A DNA stretch of 64,000 bases from VRUE01 sp033856195 (GTDB taxonomy: Bacteria > Actinomycetota > Thermoleophilia > Solirubrobacterales > 70-9): the NCBI GenBank assembly GCA_033856195.1, contig JAWVFL010000002.1, forward strand, positions 62,001 to 126,000, written 5' to 3'. Below the pieces are notes generated by a model. The model was not told where the DNA came from and ran no database searches. It saw nothing but the letters and a program-made list of their open reading frames with translations. The translations under genes were made by a program, and so were the position numbers. This document shows, piece by piece, positions 34,678-41,820 of this stretch (within the stretch, counting starts at the first letter, position 1; every line of letters begins with the position of its first letter).

Positions 34678-35337
34678 TTTCCATACTCCAACTGGGGCCC
34701 GTTGGCCGCAGTTTTGGGGGTGCTTCTGGCCCTCGGGACCGGGATTGTGCTTTCGGTGCCGGTGGCGATCGTCGATAAGCCGGCGGCTGGGCAGGATCTA
34801 AGCGATGTGGCGAATGCGCTGGTGCAGTTGGCGACGGCGCTCGGTTTCCTGTTGGTGCCCTTTGCGATCGCGGCGGGGCGGGGGGCGACTGTGCGTCAGG
34901 CGGCCTCGCAGCTCGGGCTGCGGCGCTTCCGCCCCTCGGCCATCAAGTGGATGTTCGCGGCGATTGGCGCCTACCTGCTCTTCGCGATCGTCTACACGGC
35001 GATCTTCGGCCAGCCCGAGCAGAAAGACATCGCCGAAGACTTCGGCACGGTGCCGGTGCAGATCCTGCTGATCGTGATCGCCGCCCCGATCAGCGAGGAG
35101 GTCTGCTTCCGCGGCATGCTCTTCGGCGGCCTGCGCGAGCGCTGCCCCCGCATCGCTGCTGCGCTGGTCAGTGCCCTGATCTTCGGCGGCCTGCACGCCT
35201 TCACCGGCCTCAGCGCCGTGCCGCCGCTGATCGCCTTCGGCTTCATCCTCGCCCTGCTCTACGAGAGGACCGGCTCGATCGTCCCCGGGGTCCTCCTGCA
35301 CATGCTGAACAACTCGGTGGCTTTGCTCGGGCAGTAG
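34630..35337 (+). CDS. CPBP family intramembrane metalloprotease
   Basis: 235 residues from the ATG at 34630, although the first ~16 residues (MNCRKSTSCREGCPTP) are encoded by one half of the inverted repeat and there is no good ribosome site. The true start may be a TTG or GTG further in. About six membrane segments. The CPBP motifs are clear: SEEVCFRGMLFGGLRERC (Glu156-Glu157, Arg in FRG), FGGLHAFTGL and HMLNNSVALL. Bacterial members cleave membrane substrates or act in bacteriocin self-immunity. No bacteriocin gene is visible here. Confidence 0.85.
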   Translation: MNCRKSTSCREGCPTPFPYSNWGPLAAVLGVLLALGTGIVLSVPVAIVDKPAAGQDLSDVANALVQLATALGFLLVPFAIAAGRGATVRQAASQLGLRRFRPSAIKWMFAAIGAYLLFAIVYTAIFGQPEQKDIAEDFGTVPVQILLIVIAAPISEEVCFRGMLFGGLRERCPRIAAALVSALIFGGLHAFTGLSAVPPLIAFGFILALLYERTGSIVPGVLLHMLNNSVALLGQ

Positions 35338-35345
35338 GGGCAATA

Positions 35346-35371
35346 AAACGGCCCGCCGGGGCGGGCCGTTT
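35346..35371. terminator. bidirectional intrinsic terminator
   Basis: An 11-bp perfect stem (AAACGGCCCGC with GCGGGCCGTTT) and a 4-nt loop. On the minus strand it is followed by TTTTATTG, a good U tract for the tRNA-like transcript. On the plus strand it follows the CPBP gene by 8 nt with a shorter TTT run. Confidence 0.8.
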
Positions 35372-35396
35372 CGGGTGAAGGGGGCTTCTAAACCCC

Positions 35397-35498
35397 CGAA
35401 CGAATGACACTCATGAGACCACGAAGCCTAACAGCGGAGGGCGGGGGACTCGAACCCCATTCGGACATGAGCCCGAACTCGTGAGTGTCATTCGTTCG
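35397..35498. repeat. 21-bp inverted repeat enclosing part of the tRNA-like element
   Basis: Arms 35397-35417 and 35478-35498 are complementary at 20 of 21 positions (single T/C difference). The second arm coincides with the middle of the tRNA-like element, where an anticodon arm would be. The 60-nt interior holds the T-arm and 3' acceptor strand. Confidence 0.85.
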
Positions 35499-35523
35499 CC
35501 TCGACCTCGCGGCTTCACCCTCC
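35435..35523 (-). ncRNA. tRNA-like element, degenerate or non-canonical
   Basis: On the minus strand an acceptor-like stem GGAGGGT pairs with GCCCTCC (7 bp, extendable to 10 bp by flanking CAG/CTG), with a discriminator-position G. A T-arm is clear (GGGG-TTCGAGT-CCCC), a D-arm is plausible (GCC-GCGAGGTCGA-GGC), and TTCGG...CCGAA could be a long variable arm. These suit a type II (Ser-like) tRNA. However, the 19 nt between D-arm and variable arm do not form a normal anticodon stem-loop and no CCA is encoded. A possible promoter (TTGATT, 16 nt, TACGTT) lies just upstream and a terminator follows. A pseudo-tRNA or a tRNA-like regulatory RNA are both possible. Confidence 0.45.
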
Positions 35524-35549
35524 GCTGCGCTGGAACGTATTAGCTGCAT

Positions 35550-35603
35550 TTGACAAATCAAGGGTTGCGCCTCTTATTTGACGAAGAGTTGACTCTTTCG
35601 TCA
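35550..35603 (+). promoter_or_regulatory. promoter and operator-like repeat of the L,D-transpeptidase gene
   Basis: TTGACA at 35550-35555, a 17-nt spacer and CTTATT at 35573-35578. Directly after it, an interrupted inverted repeat (TGACGAAGAG, TTGA, CTCTTTCGTCA; 35579-35603) covers the expected start of transcription, where a repressor could act. The gene begins at 35635. Confidence 0.5.
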
Positions 35604-35634
35604 CACGACCGTTCGATCGGTAAGAATCCGGTCC

Positions 35635-36600
35635 GTGATTCGCCGCCTCTTCCCTTTCCTCGCTCTTCTCTGCGCTTTCGCCGTTCCGGCGACGGCTCAG
35701 GGTGCCGCGCCAAAAGCGCCCAGGGAAACCGGTCCGCCTGAGGCGACGGTGAAGATCCGCGTCGGCCACCTGCACGGGGGGAAGGCGCAGATCTACAGCA
35801 AGGTGCCGGTAATTGGGACGATCGCGCCGTTCGCACCCGGGCAGAAGGTCGAGGTCTCCTTCTATCTGGACGGAAAGCCGCTGCTCAGCCGCAAGGTCGC
35901 GGTGCAGAAGAGCAAGGGGGACTCCGGCAGCTTCCGCGCCAGCATCCTGCTGCGGGAAGGCGGCAAGTACGCGGTCAGCGCCCAGCACGAGGCGACCGCG
36001 GCGCTGGGTGGCGACGGCACCGTGCGGAAGAGCTGGAAGGTCAGCTATCCCGCCCTGCATCAAGGTCAGTGCGGCGACGTCGTCGTCGGCTTCAAGAAGG
36101 CGATGCGGAGGATGGGCTACATCGCCAACAGCGGCCGTTGCTTCGGCGCCAAGACGGCGCGCGGGGTGCTCGCCTACCGCAAAGTCAACGGCATGGCGCG
36201 CAGCTATCGGGCTGGCGCCGGCCTGGTCAAGCAAGCCTTCTCCGGCAAGGGCGAATACCACGTGGTCCATCCCGCGGCCGGCGAACACGTCGAGGCCCCG
36301 CTCTCCAAGCAGGTCCTCGTCTTCGCCAAGGACGACAAGCCGTTTGCCGTCTACCCGATCTCCTCGGGTAAGGGCTCGACCCCGACCGTGACCGGTCACT
36401 TCACCTTCATCCGCACCGAACCGGGCTACAACTCGCACGGCATGTACTACTCATTCTACTTCTACGGCGGCTACGCGGTGCACGGCTACGAATCGGTGCC
36501 CGACTATCCGGCCAGCCACGGCTGCATCCGCACCTTCATCGCCGACCAGCCCGAGATCTACGAGCGCATCAATTACGGCGAGAGCATCTTCGTCTTCTAA
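35635..36600 (+). CDS. secreted L,D-transpeptidase (YkuD domain)
   Basis: 321 residues from a GTG at 35635. The signal peptide (LFPFLALLCAFAVPATAQ) precedes a beta-rich segment (about 40-130) and a peptidoglycan-binding-like region (about 140-185, GFKKAMRRMGYIANSGRCFGAKTARGVLAYRKVNG). The catalytic YkuD domain ends with VHGYESVPDYPASHGCIR, holding the catalytic Cys (about 297) and conserved His. Such enzymes make 3-3 cross-links or attach proteins to peptidoglycan. With many secreted proteins encoded downstream, a cross-linking role in the wall is plausible but not shown. Confidence 0.92.
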   Translation: MIRRLFPFLALLCAFAVPATAQGAAPKAPRETGPPEATVKIRVGHLHGGKAQIYSKVPVIGTIAPFAPGQKVEVSFYLDGKPLLSRKVAVQKSKGDSGSFRASILLREGGKYAVSAQHEATAALGGDGTVRKSWKVSYPALHQGQCGDVVVGFKKAMRRMGYIANSGRCFGAKTARGVLAYRKVNGMARSYRAGAGLVKQAFSGKGEYHVVHPAAGEHVEAPLSKQVLVFAKDDKPFAVYPISSGKGSTPTVTGHFTFIRTEPGYNSHGMYYSFYFYGGYAVHGYESVPDYPASHGCIRTFIADQPEIYERINYGESIFVF

Positions 36601-36613
36601 ACCGAGGCTGACG

Positions 36614-37021
36614 GTGATAAGCGAGAGAGCCCTGAAAGCGGTGCTCGTCGTCATCGCCGCCTACCACGTCGTCACGGGGATGCTGGCCCTGGTCGCACCC
36701 GACACCTTCTTCGACCAGATCGGGCACTACGGGATCGAGAACTCCCATTACGTGGGGGATGTCGGGGCGTTCATCCTCGCCTTTGGCGTCGCCGTGGGCA
36801 TCTCGGTGGTCCGGCCGTCGTGGCGGGCGCCGATCCTTTGGCTGGGGGCGCTCTGGTACGGCTTCCATGCGATCAATCATGCATTCGACACGGGGGAGGC
36901 GAAGAGCGAGGCGCGCGGTTGGAGCGACACGCTGGCTATCGCTTTCGGCGCCGTGGCGTCCGCCTGGCTGGCGCGGGTATCGGAACGGATGAGTGCTGCA
37001 ACCGGCGTAGGAGGTACCTGA
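36614..37021 (+). CDS. small four-helix membrane protein
   Basis: 135 residues from a GTG at 36614. Hydrophobic segments: KAVLVVIAAYHVVTGMLALVAP, YVGDVGAFILAFGVAVGISVV, PILWLGALWYGFHAINHAF and TLAIAFGAVASAWLA. The pattern resembles DUF4345-like proteins, but I am not certain. Its TGA overlaps the ATG of the next gene by one base, so it is translationally coupled to the epimerase-like protein. Confidence 0.75.
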   Translation: MISERALKAVLVVIAAYHVVTGMLALVAPDTFFDQIGHYGIENSHYVGDVGAFILAFGVAVGISVVRPSWRAPILWLGALWYGFHAINHAFDTGEAKSEARGWSDTLAIAFGAVASAWLARVSERMSAATGVGGT

Positions 37022-37965
37022 TGAAAGTCTTCGTTGCGGGCGCGAGTGGCGTGATCGGGCGGCCGCTTGTGCGCCAGCTCGTTGCGGCCGGACACGAGGT
37101 GACGGGTATGACGCGGAGCGAGGACCGGGCAGTCGATATCCGTGCGGCGGGGGCGGCAGCCGTCGTCTGCGACGTCTTCGACGCGGCGGCGCTCGAGGCG
37201 GCGCTTCGGGAGGCGACGCCGGAAGTGGTCATCCATGAGCTGACCGCGCTGCCGCCGCGACTCGACTACAAGGCCAAGGAGGATCCCCTGGCGCCAACCA
37301 ATCGCGTGCGCCGCGAGGGCACGCGCAAGCTGCTCGCCGCGGCGAAGGTGGCCGGGGTGCGGCGTCTTGTCGCCGAGAGCGTCGCTTTTTTCTACGCGCC
37401 CGAAGGCACTTGGGTGAAGGACGAGGAGGCGCCACTGTTCCTTGGCGCCCCCGGCGTGTTCGGAGCGGCCGCGGAGGCCCTCGCCGACCTCGAGCGCCAG
37501 GTGAGGGGCACCGAGGGGATCGAGGGCGTGGTCCTGCGCTATGGCTGGTTCTATGGCCCCGGCACCTTCTTCGATCGGGTCGGCTCGCAAACCGAGGACG
37601 CGCTGAAGCGCCGCCTGCCGATCGTCGGGAAGGGCGCCGGCACCTTCAGCTTCGTCCAGGTTGAGGATGCCGCCGCCGCGACGGTGGCGGCGGTCGAGGG
37701 TGGGGCGCCCGGCATCTACAACGTCGTCGACGACGAGCCGGCCCCGATGCGCGAGTGGGTGCCGGTCTTCTGCCAGGCCGTGGGCGCCAAGAAGCCGCGC
37801 CGGGTCCCGGTTTGGCTGGCGCGCCTGGTTGCCGGCTCGGCCGCGGTCGCCTCGGCAACCCAGTTGCGCGGCGCCTCCAATGCCAAGGCAAAGCGCCAGC
37901 TCGGCTGGCAGCCGCGCCACCCGAGCTGGCGCGAGGGCTTCGGGGACGCGGTGGCGCGAGGATAG
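37021..37965 (+). CDS. NAD(P)-dependent epimerase/dehydratase-like protein
   Basis: 314 residues. The Rossmann motif MKVFVAGASGVIGRPLVRQLVAAGHEVTGMTRS gives the GxSGxxG dinucleotide-binding loop. Other extended-SDR features are VVCDVFDAAALEAAL, VIHELTALPP, GVVLRYGWFYGPGTFFDR and FVQVEDAAAATVAAVEGGAPGIYNVVDDEPAPM. A canonical Tyr-x-x-x-Lys is not obvious, as in 'atypical' SDRs, so catalytic activity is uncertain. Substrate unknown. Start fixed by one-base overlap with the upstream gene. Confidence 0.85.
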   Translation: MKVFVAGASGVIGRPLVRQLVAAGHEVTGMTRSEDRAVDIRAAGAAAVVCDVFDAAALEAALREATPEVVIHELTALPPRLDYKAKEDPLAPTNRVRREGTRKLLAAAKVAGVRRLVAESVAFFYAPEGTWVKDEEAPLFLGAPGVFGAAAEALADLERQVRGTEGIEGVVLRYGWFYGPGTFFDRVGSQTEDALKRRLPIVGKGAGTFSFVQVEDAAAATVAAVEGGAPGIYNVVDDEPAPMREWVPVFCQAVGAKKPRRVPVWLARLVAGSAAVASATQLRGASNAKAKRQLGWQPRHPSWREGFGDAVARG

Positions 37966-37996
37966 CTCTACTCCGCAGCGCGTCGCCGACCATAGG

Positions 37997-38572
37997 ATGC
38001 TCGGCGTGGCCGACCTGGACGCCGCCAAGGAGACCCTGCTCGCTGAGCTGCGCGAGCACTCGCTGGTGATCGGCGAGGTGACGCTTTCCAGCGGTGCGAC
38101 CGCGCAGTACTACGTTGACGCCAGGCGGGCGCTGCTGCGGCCTGCCGGGTTTCTGGCCGCTGGTGAGCTGATCGCGGCGATGGCCGCCGAGCTGGGGGCG
38201 ACCGCCGTGGGGGGCCCCGCGACCGCCGCGATTCCTCCCTCCTGCGCCGCGCTCGCGGTGCCGGCGGGCAAGGACCTCCTTGGCTACTTCGTGAGAGGTG
38301 AGCGCAAGCAGCACGGGCTGCAGCGCTGGGTCGAGGGCGCGGCTGCGCCCGGCGCTCGCTGCCTTGTGGTCGAGGACACGGTGACGACTGGGGGCTCGAC
38401 GGCGCGGGCGATCGAACGGATCGGCGAGCAGGGGCTCGACGTGGTCGGCGTGGTCGCGGTGGTCGATCGCCTCGCCGGCGGCGGCGAGAAGATCGAAGCC
38501 GCCGCGAACGCCCCCTACCGCGCCCTGATCACGATCGACGAGATCTACCCCGACCGTCCCGACCGGGACTGA
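37997..38572 (+). CDS. pyrE: orotate phosphoribosyltransferase
   Basis: 191 residues from the ATG at 37997 (a GTG at 38006 is also possible). Matches OPRT: LSSGATAQYYVDARRALLRPAGF, AVGGPATAAIPPSCAALA, FVRGERKQHGLQRWVEG and the PRPP-binding motif CLVVEDTVTTGGSTARAIE. It makes OMP from orotate and PRPP in pyrimidine synthesis. Its last 28 nt overlap the convergent small membrane gene. Confidence 0.92.
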   Translation: MLGVADLDAAKETLLAELREHSLVIGEVTLSSGATAQYYVDARRALLRPAGFLAAGELIAAMAAELGATAVGGPATAAIPPSCAALAVPAGKDLLGYFVRGERKQHGLQRWVEGAAAPGARCLVVEDTVTTGGSTARAIERIGEQGLDVVGVVAVVDRLAGGGEKIEAAANAPYRALITIDEIYPDRPDRD

Positions 38573-38742
38573 AGTCGTGCGCTCCTACCGCGGAAAGTGA
38601 GCGCGATCAGCAACACACCAAGAACCAAGGTCAGGATTGACGAAGTCCCTTCGTGTCCTAGTCCAGCCCATCGACCCATGGTAAGGAGCGCAATTGCAGT
38701 GACAATTCCCAAGGCCGTGTGTCGGAGCGTTCCATCACTCAT
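38545..38742 (-). CDS. very small membrane protein
   Basis: 65 residues from the ATG at 38742, which overlaps the stop of the preceding small gene as ATGA. Two hydrophobic segments: TALGIVTAIALLTMGRWAGL and SSILTLVLGVLLIALTF, then a basic tail. No family recognised. The coupling to its neighbour is the main support for its reality. GC is lower than in pyrE. Confidence 0.5.
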   Translation of the reverse strand: MSDGTLRHTALGIVTAIALLTMGRWAGLGHEGTSSILTLVLGVLLIALTFRGRSARLQSRSGRSG

Positions 38743-38972
38743 CTCAACAACCATAGCCCTTCGACAAGGGCTCGGCAGATGCCCAGTGCACCTCCGGAAA
38801 CCAAGCCCCAGGCGATGTAGTCAGGAAGCTCCTCGTCATGCCGAGCCAACGAAATCGCTGCGCCGACAACCGCCCCGACGCCGGCCATGTCCGCGATCGT
38901 CCCGATAGGGTCCACCGGAACCCAAGCCCTCGATCTCTGACTTTCTCCCCTCTCATATCGATATTGCTGCAA
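38739..38972 (-). CDS. small membrane protein
   Basis: 77 residues if read from the TTG at 38972; a GTG at 38915 would give 58 residues and avoid overlap with the divergent gene start. Contains IADMAGVGAVVGAAISLARHDEELPDYIAWGLVSGGALGICRALVEGLWL, two hydrophobic stretches around an acidic turn. It couples to the downstream gene through ATGA. No function can be assigned. Confidence 0.45.
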   Translation of the reverse strand: MQQYRYERGESQRSRAWVPVDPIGTIADMAGVGAVVGAAISLARHDEELPDYIAWGLVSGGALGICRALVEGLWLLR

Positions 38973-39603
38973 TGGAGCCCGACGCCGTAGAGATCCGCGT
39001 GCTCGGCTGCCTGATCGAGAAGCAGCACACCACGCCGGACGCTTACCCGCTCTCGCTCAACGCGCTGCGCCTCGCCTGCAACCAGTCGACCAATCGCGAG
39101 CTGGTCGTCGACTACGACGAGCAGACCGTGGTCGAGGCGCTGCGCCGCCTTGCTTTACGCGGCTGGACTCGCCTTGCCAGCGGTGCCGGCAGTCGCGCGC
39201 GCAAGTACCGTCACCTGCTCGATCAAGCCTTCGGCCTCGAAGACGCCGAGGTCTGCCTGCTCGCCGTGCTGATGCTGCGCGGTCCCCAGACGCCCGGTGA
39301 GTTGAAGCAACGCGGCCAGCGCCTTCACGACTTCGCTGATCTCAGCGCCGGCAGGAGACGCTCGAGCGCCTGGTCGAGCGAGACCTGGTCACTCGCCACG
39401 CTCGACAGCCAGGGCAGAAGGAGGATCGCTACGAGCAGCTGCTCGGCAGCGGGGAGGAGCGGCCGGAGAGCGGGCAACGTGCCGAGGTCGTCCCTCCGAG
39501 TGAAGAGCTCACTCCTGCCGAGGACCGCCTTACCCGCTTGGAGCGTGAAGTCACCGAGCTGCGAGACGAGCTCTCAACATTGCGCGCCGAGCTCGGCGAC
39601 TGA
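38972..39603 (+). pseudogene. DUF480 (YceH-like) gene with a frameshift
   Basis: The first ~125 residues match the DUF480 double winged-helix family (EIRVLGCLIEKQHTTPDAYPLSLNALRLACNQSTNRE; VLMLRGPQTPGELKQR). Near 39347-39352 the frame must shift by one (one base missing) to continue with ETLERLVERDLVTRHARQPG and a C-terminal coiled segment ending LSTLRAELGD at the TGA 39601-39603. Without the shift the frame runs to 39712 through nonsense. It may be a true pseudogene or a sequencing error. The ATG at 38972 is well conserved in position. Confidence 0.75.
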
Positions 39604-39719
39604 GCAGGCTCACAAACCCTTAAAGCCGGGGTCCTTGACGGCGGCCGGCGATCCGCTACCGTGGTCCCCGGTCCCGGACGTAAACGACCTGGTTCGCAAG
39701 CAGGGGAGGTAGGAGGTCG

Positions 39720-41546
39720 ATGTCCAGACTGTCGCCGCGCGCTCGTGTTCGGCTGGGAGCAGCGCTGCTTCTCTCGCTCACCATGCTGGTTCTTCCGCTT
39801 CCGGCCGCAAGCGCCGCTCCGGGCTACCAGCTCAGCTCGCCCGCCTCGATCGAACTCGGCGCCGAAGTGCCGATCGGTGTCGCCGTCGACCAGAGCAGCG
39901 AAGAGATCTACGTCGCTGAGCTGACTACGGGCCTGTTGAGCTTTGCCCACGGGCAGGTCGAACAGCTCGATCCTTCGGGGGTCCCCACGGAAGACTCGCC
40001 GTTCACCACCGGGGGCGAAGATCTCTTCGCCTCAGTCGCCGTCAACCCGGTGACGCACGGCATCTACGCCTACCAGATCGAAGGCGAGACTCCGGCCGGC
40101 CACAAAGGCAAATCTACGCTGAGCAGTTTTTCCTCATCCGGCGTCCCCGGCACGTCCTTTTTCCCGGAAAAGTCGGCGGCCGGAACTATTGCCGCCGACT
40201 CCTCAGGTCGCCTCTACCTTCCCAACAGTGAAGCCGGCAGCGTGCAGATCTTCAGCTCCTCGGGAACGCTGGAAGAAACGCTCACCTGCGCGGGTTGTCC
40301 AGGCGGCAGCTTCAGCGAACCGACCGCCGTCGCCTTTGACTCGGCCGGGAAGCTCTACGTGGTAGACCAGGCAAGCGGGGGGCGGGTGATCCGCCTTGCC
40401 CCCTCGTCCGGCAGCTACGCCTATGACTCGACCCTGCAGACCGGCGGCTTCCCGGTCGCGGTCGCGGCCGACATCTCGAACGACGTCGTCTTCGTCGGCA
40501 ATCGCGTCAGCGGCAAATACCATGTGATCGCATACGACTCGTCCGGCGGCGCCTTTGACGATTTCGGCGCCGGGCTCGTCAGCGCCTCACCGGTGGAAGC
40601 AGCAACCGGGCAGCTCGCCGTGAACTCGACCACCGCTGCGCTGTACCTCAGCAACCCCGGCGGCAAACAGCTCTGGGTCTTCGAACCCACCGCCTCGATC
40701 CCGGCGCCGACGGCGACCGTTGCGGCGCCGACGCCCGTGGGCCAGGTCGAAGCGACGTTGCGGGCGACGGTCAATCCGAAAGCCCACGTGCTGACCACCT
40801 GTCGTTTCGAGTACACCAACCACGCTGACTTCCTCGCCAACGGCTATGCGAACGCAAAAACCGCCTCGTGCCCGGCGGTGGTGGGGAACCCGGAAAGCAT
40901 CACCGTTTCAGCCTCGGTGAGCGGTCTCTCGCCGAACACGAGCTACGACTACCGCATCGTCATAGCCAGCCACGGTGGCTCGGACGAAGACGGTGACCAG
41001 GCCCTTCAAACCCTGCCCGCGGCTGCGCCCGAAGCAACCACCGAAGCGGCCGGCGCGATCAGCCTGACCGGGGCGACCCTGGCGGGCTCGGTCAACGCCA
41101 AGGGTGGGAAAGTCTCCAACTGCCATTTCGACTACGTGACCGAGGCCCAGTTCCAGAGCACCGCCTTCGCGGGCGCCAAAACGAAAGTCTGCTCGGTGAC
41201 TCCAAGTGGCACCACGACAACCGCGGTCACGGCCAAAGTGACCGGTCTCGTTGCCGGTACCGCCTATCGCTTCCGGGTCGTAGCCACCAACAACGCCGGC
41301 ACCACAGCGGCCGGGGACAAATCCTTCTCGACGACGGCTGAAAGCTGCAGTGAAAACCCGGCGATGTGCCCGCCGCCCACCGGCGGAGGAAGTTCGCAGC
41401 CGTCCTCGCCCGAGCCATCCACGACGCCTCCGAGCGCACCTCCCGCCCCGACCAAGCCGCTCAAGTGCCGCAAGGGCTTCAAGAAGAAGAAGATCCGCGG
41501 CAAGCTGAAGTGCGTGAAGGTCAAAAAAGCGCGTAGTAGGCGCTAG
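39720..41546 (+). CDS. secreted NHL-type propeller protein with fibronectin-like domains and a basic C-terminal motif
   Basis: 608 residues. The signal peptide (LGAALLLSLTMLVLPLPAASA) is followed by an NHL/SMP-30-like beta-propeller (about 35-330, repeats such as PTAVAFDSAGKLYVVDQ and IAADSSGRLYLPN) and two fibronectin type III-like domains (about 335-430 and 435-530, each with a 'tGATL.g.vNpkg...C.F.Y' strand and 'V.GL..gT.Y.yR.v' strand). After a Pro/Ser linker comes a C-terminal motif KCRKGFKKKKIRGKLKCVKV with two Cys in a basic block. The same domain types appear in proteins A and A'. Function unknown; extracellular, probably surface-associated. Confidence 0.82.
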   Translation: MSRLSPRARVRLGAALLLSLTMLVLPLPAASAAPGYQLSSPASIELGAEVPIGVAVDQSSEEIYVAELTTGLLSFAHGQVEQLDPSGVPTEDSPFTTGGEDLFASVAVNPVTHGIYAYQIEGETPAGHKGKSTLSSFSSSGVPGTSFFPEKSAAGTIAADSSGRLYLPNSEAGSVQIFSSSGTLEETLTCAGCPGGSFSEPTAVAFDSAGKLYVVDQASGGRVIRLAPSSGSYAYDSTLQTGGFPVAVAADISNDVVFVGNRVSGKYHVIAYDSSGGAFDDFGAGLVSASPVEAATGQLAVNSTTAALYLSNPGGKQLWVFEPTASIPAPTATVAAPTPVGQVEATLRATVNPKAHVLTTCRFEYTNHADFLANGYANAKTASCPAVVGNPESITVSASVSGLSPNTSYDYRIVIASHGGSDEDGDQALQTLPAAAPEATTEAAGAISLTGATLAGSVNAKGGKVSNCHFDYVTEAQFQSTAFAGAKTKVCSVTPSGTTTTAVTAKVTGLVAGTAYRFRVVATNNAGTTAAGDKSFSTTAESCSENPAMCPPPTGGGSSQPSSPEPSTTPPSAPPAPTKPLKCRKGFKKKKIRGKLKCVKVKKARSRR

Positions 41547-41646
41547 CCAAACTCAAGCTCTCAGCTGCTGCGTCGCGGACACCAACGGCGCGCTTCCTCC
41601 ACGGCAGGGCGAAGCTCCACCCGGTCATTTTTGCGCCGTTTGCAGG

Positions 41647-41690
41647 CAAGACACGCGTGTCTTGACAATCAGACAACCGTGTGTCTTAAT
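41647..41690 (+). promoter_or_regulatory. promoter with overlapping palindromic operators
   Basis: TTGACA at 41662-41667 and CTTAAT at 41685-41690 (17-nt spacer). An 18-bp perfect palindrome, CAAGACACGCGTGTCTTG (41647-41664), overlaps the -35 box, and a related imperfect site (AGACAACCGTGTGTCT, 41671-41686) overlaps the spacer and -10. This layout fits repression by a dimeric regulator, for example one of the TetR proteins encoded downstream. A further inverted repeat (ACGCAGA..TCTGCGT, 41708-41723) lies in the predicted leader. Confidence 0.6.
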
Positions 41691-41738
41691 CTCTTCACGA
41701 TCCAGAGACGCAGATGTCTGCGTTTCCAGGATTGCAGT

Positions 41739-41820
41739 ACAGGGACATAACCGAGCCTCGAGGAAGCCGCAAAGGGAAGCGGCGGGCAGAGGGGCTCACG
41801 GGACAAGGAGAGAGATTCAG
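41739..41820 (+). promoter_or_regulatory. conserved 82-nt leader, copy 1
   Basis: This stretch upstream of the collagen-like gene matches 58240-58321 at 79 of 82 positions. It can fold as GAGCC...GGCTC around a GCCGC-AAAGGGAA-GCGGC hairpin, followed by a single-stranded AAGGAGAGAG ribosome site just before the ATG. I cannot match it to a known riboswitch class. Confidence 0.75.

Noticed and set aside
35380..35800. Possible tmRNA, suggested by the T-arm and acceptor-like stem on the minus strand
   Set aside because: A tmRNA would need about 350 nt with a tag-peptide frame, but the acceptor-like 5' strand lies only 89 nt away and the promoter of the L,D-transpeptidase gene occupies the upstream region.
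41739..41820. c-di-GMP-I (GEMM) riboswitch, suggested by ACAGGG and GCAAAG
   Set aside because: The GAAA tetraloop stem and the second conserved helix of GEMM are absent; the fold seen is a different nested hairpin.
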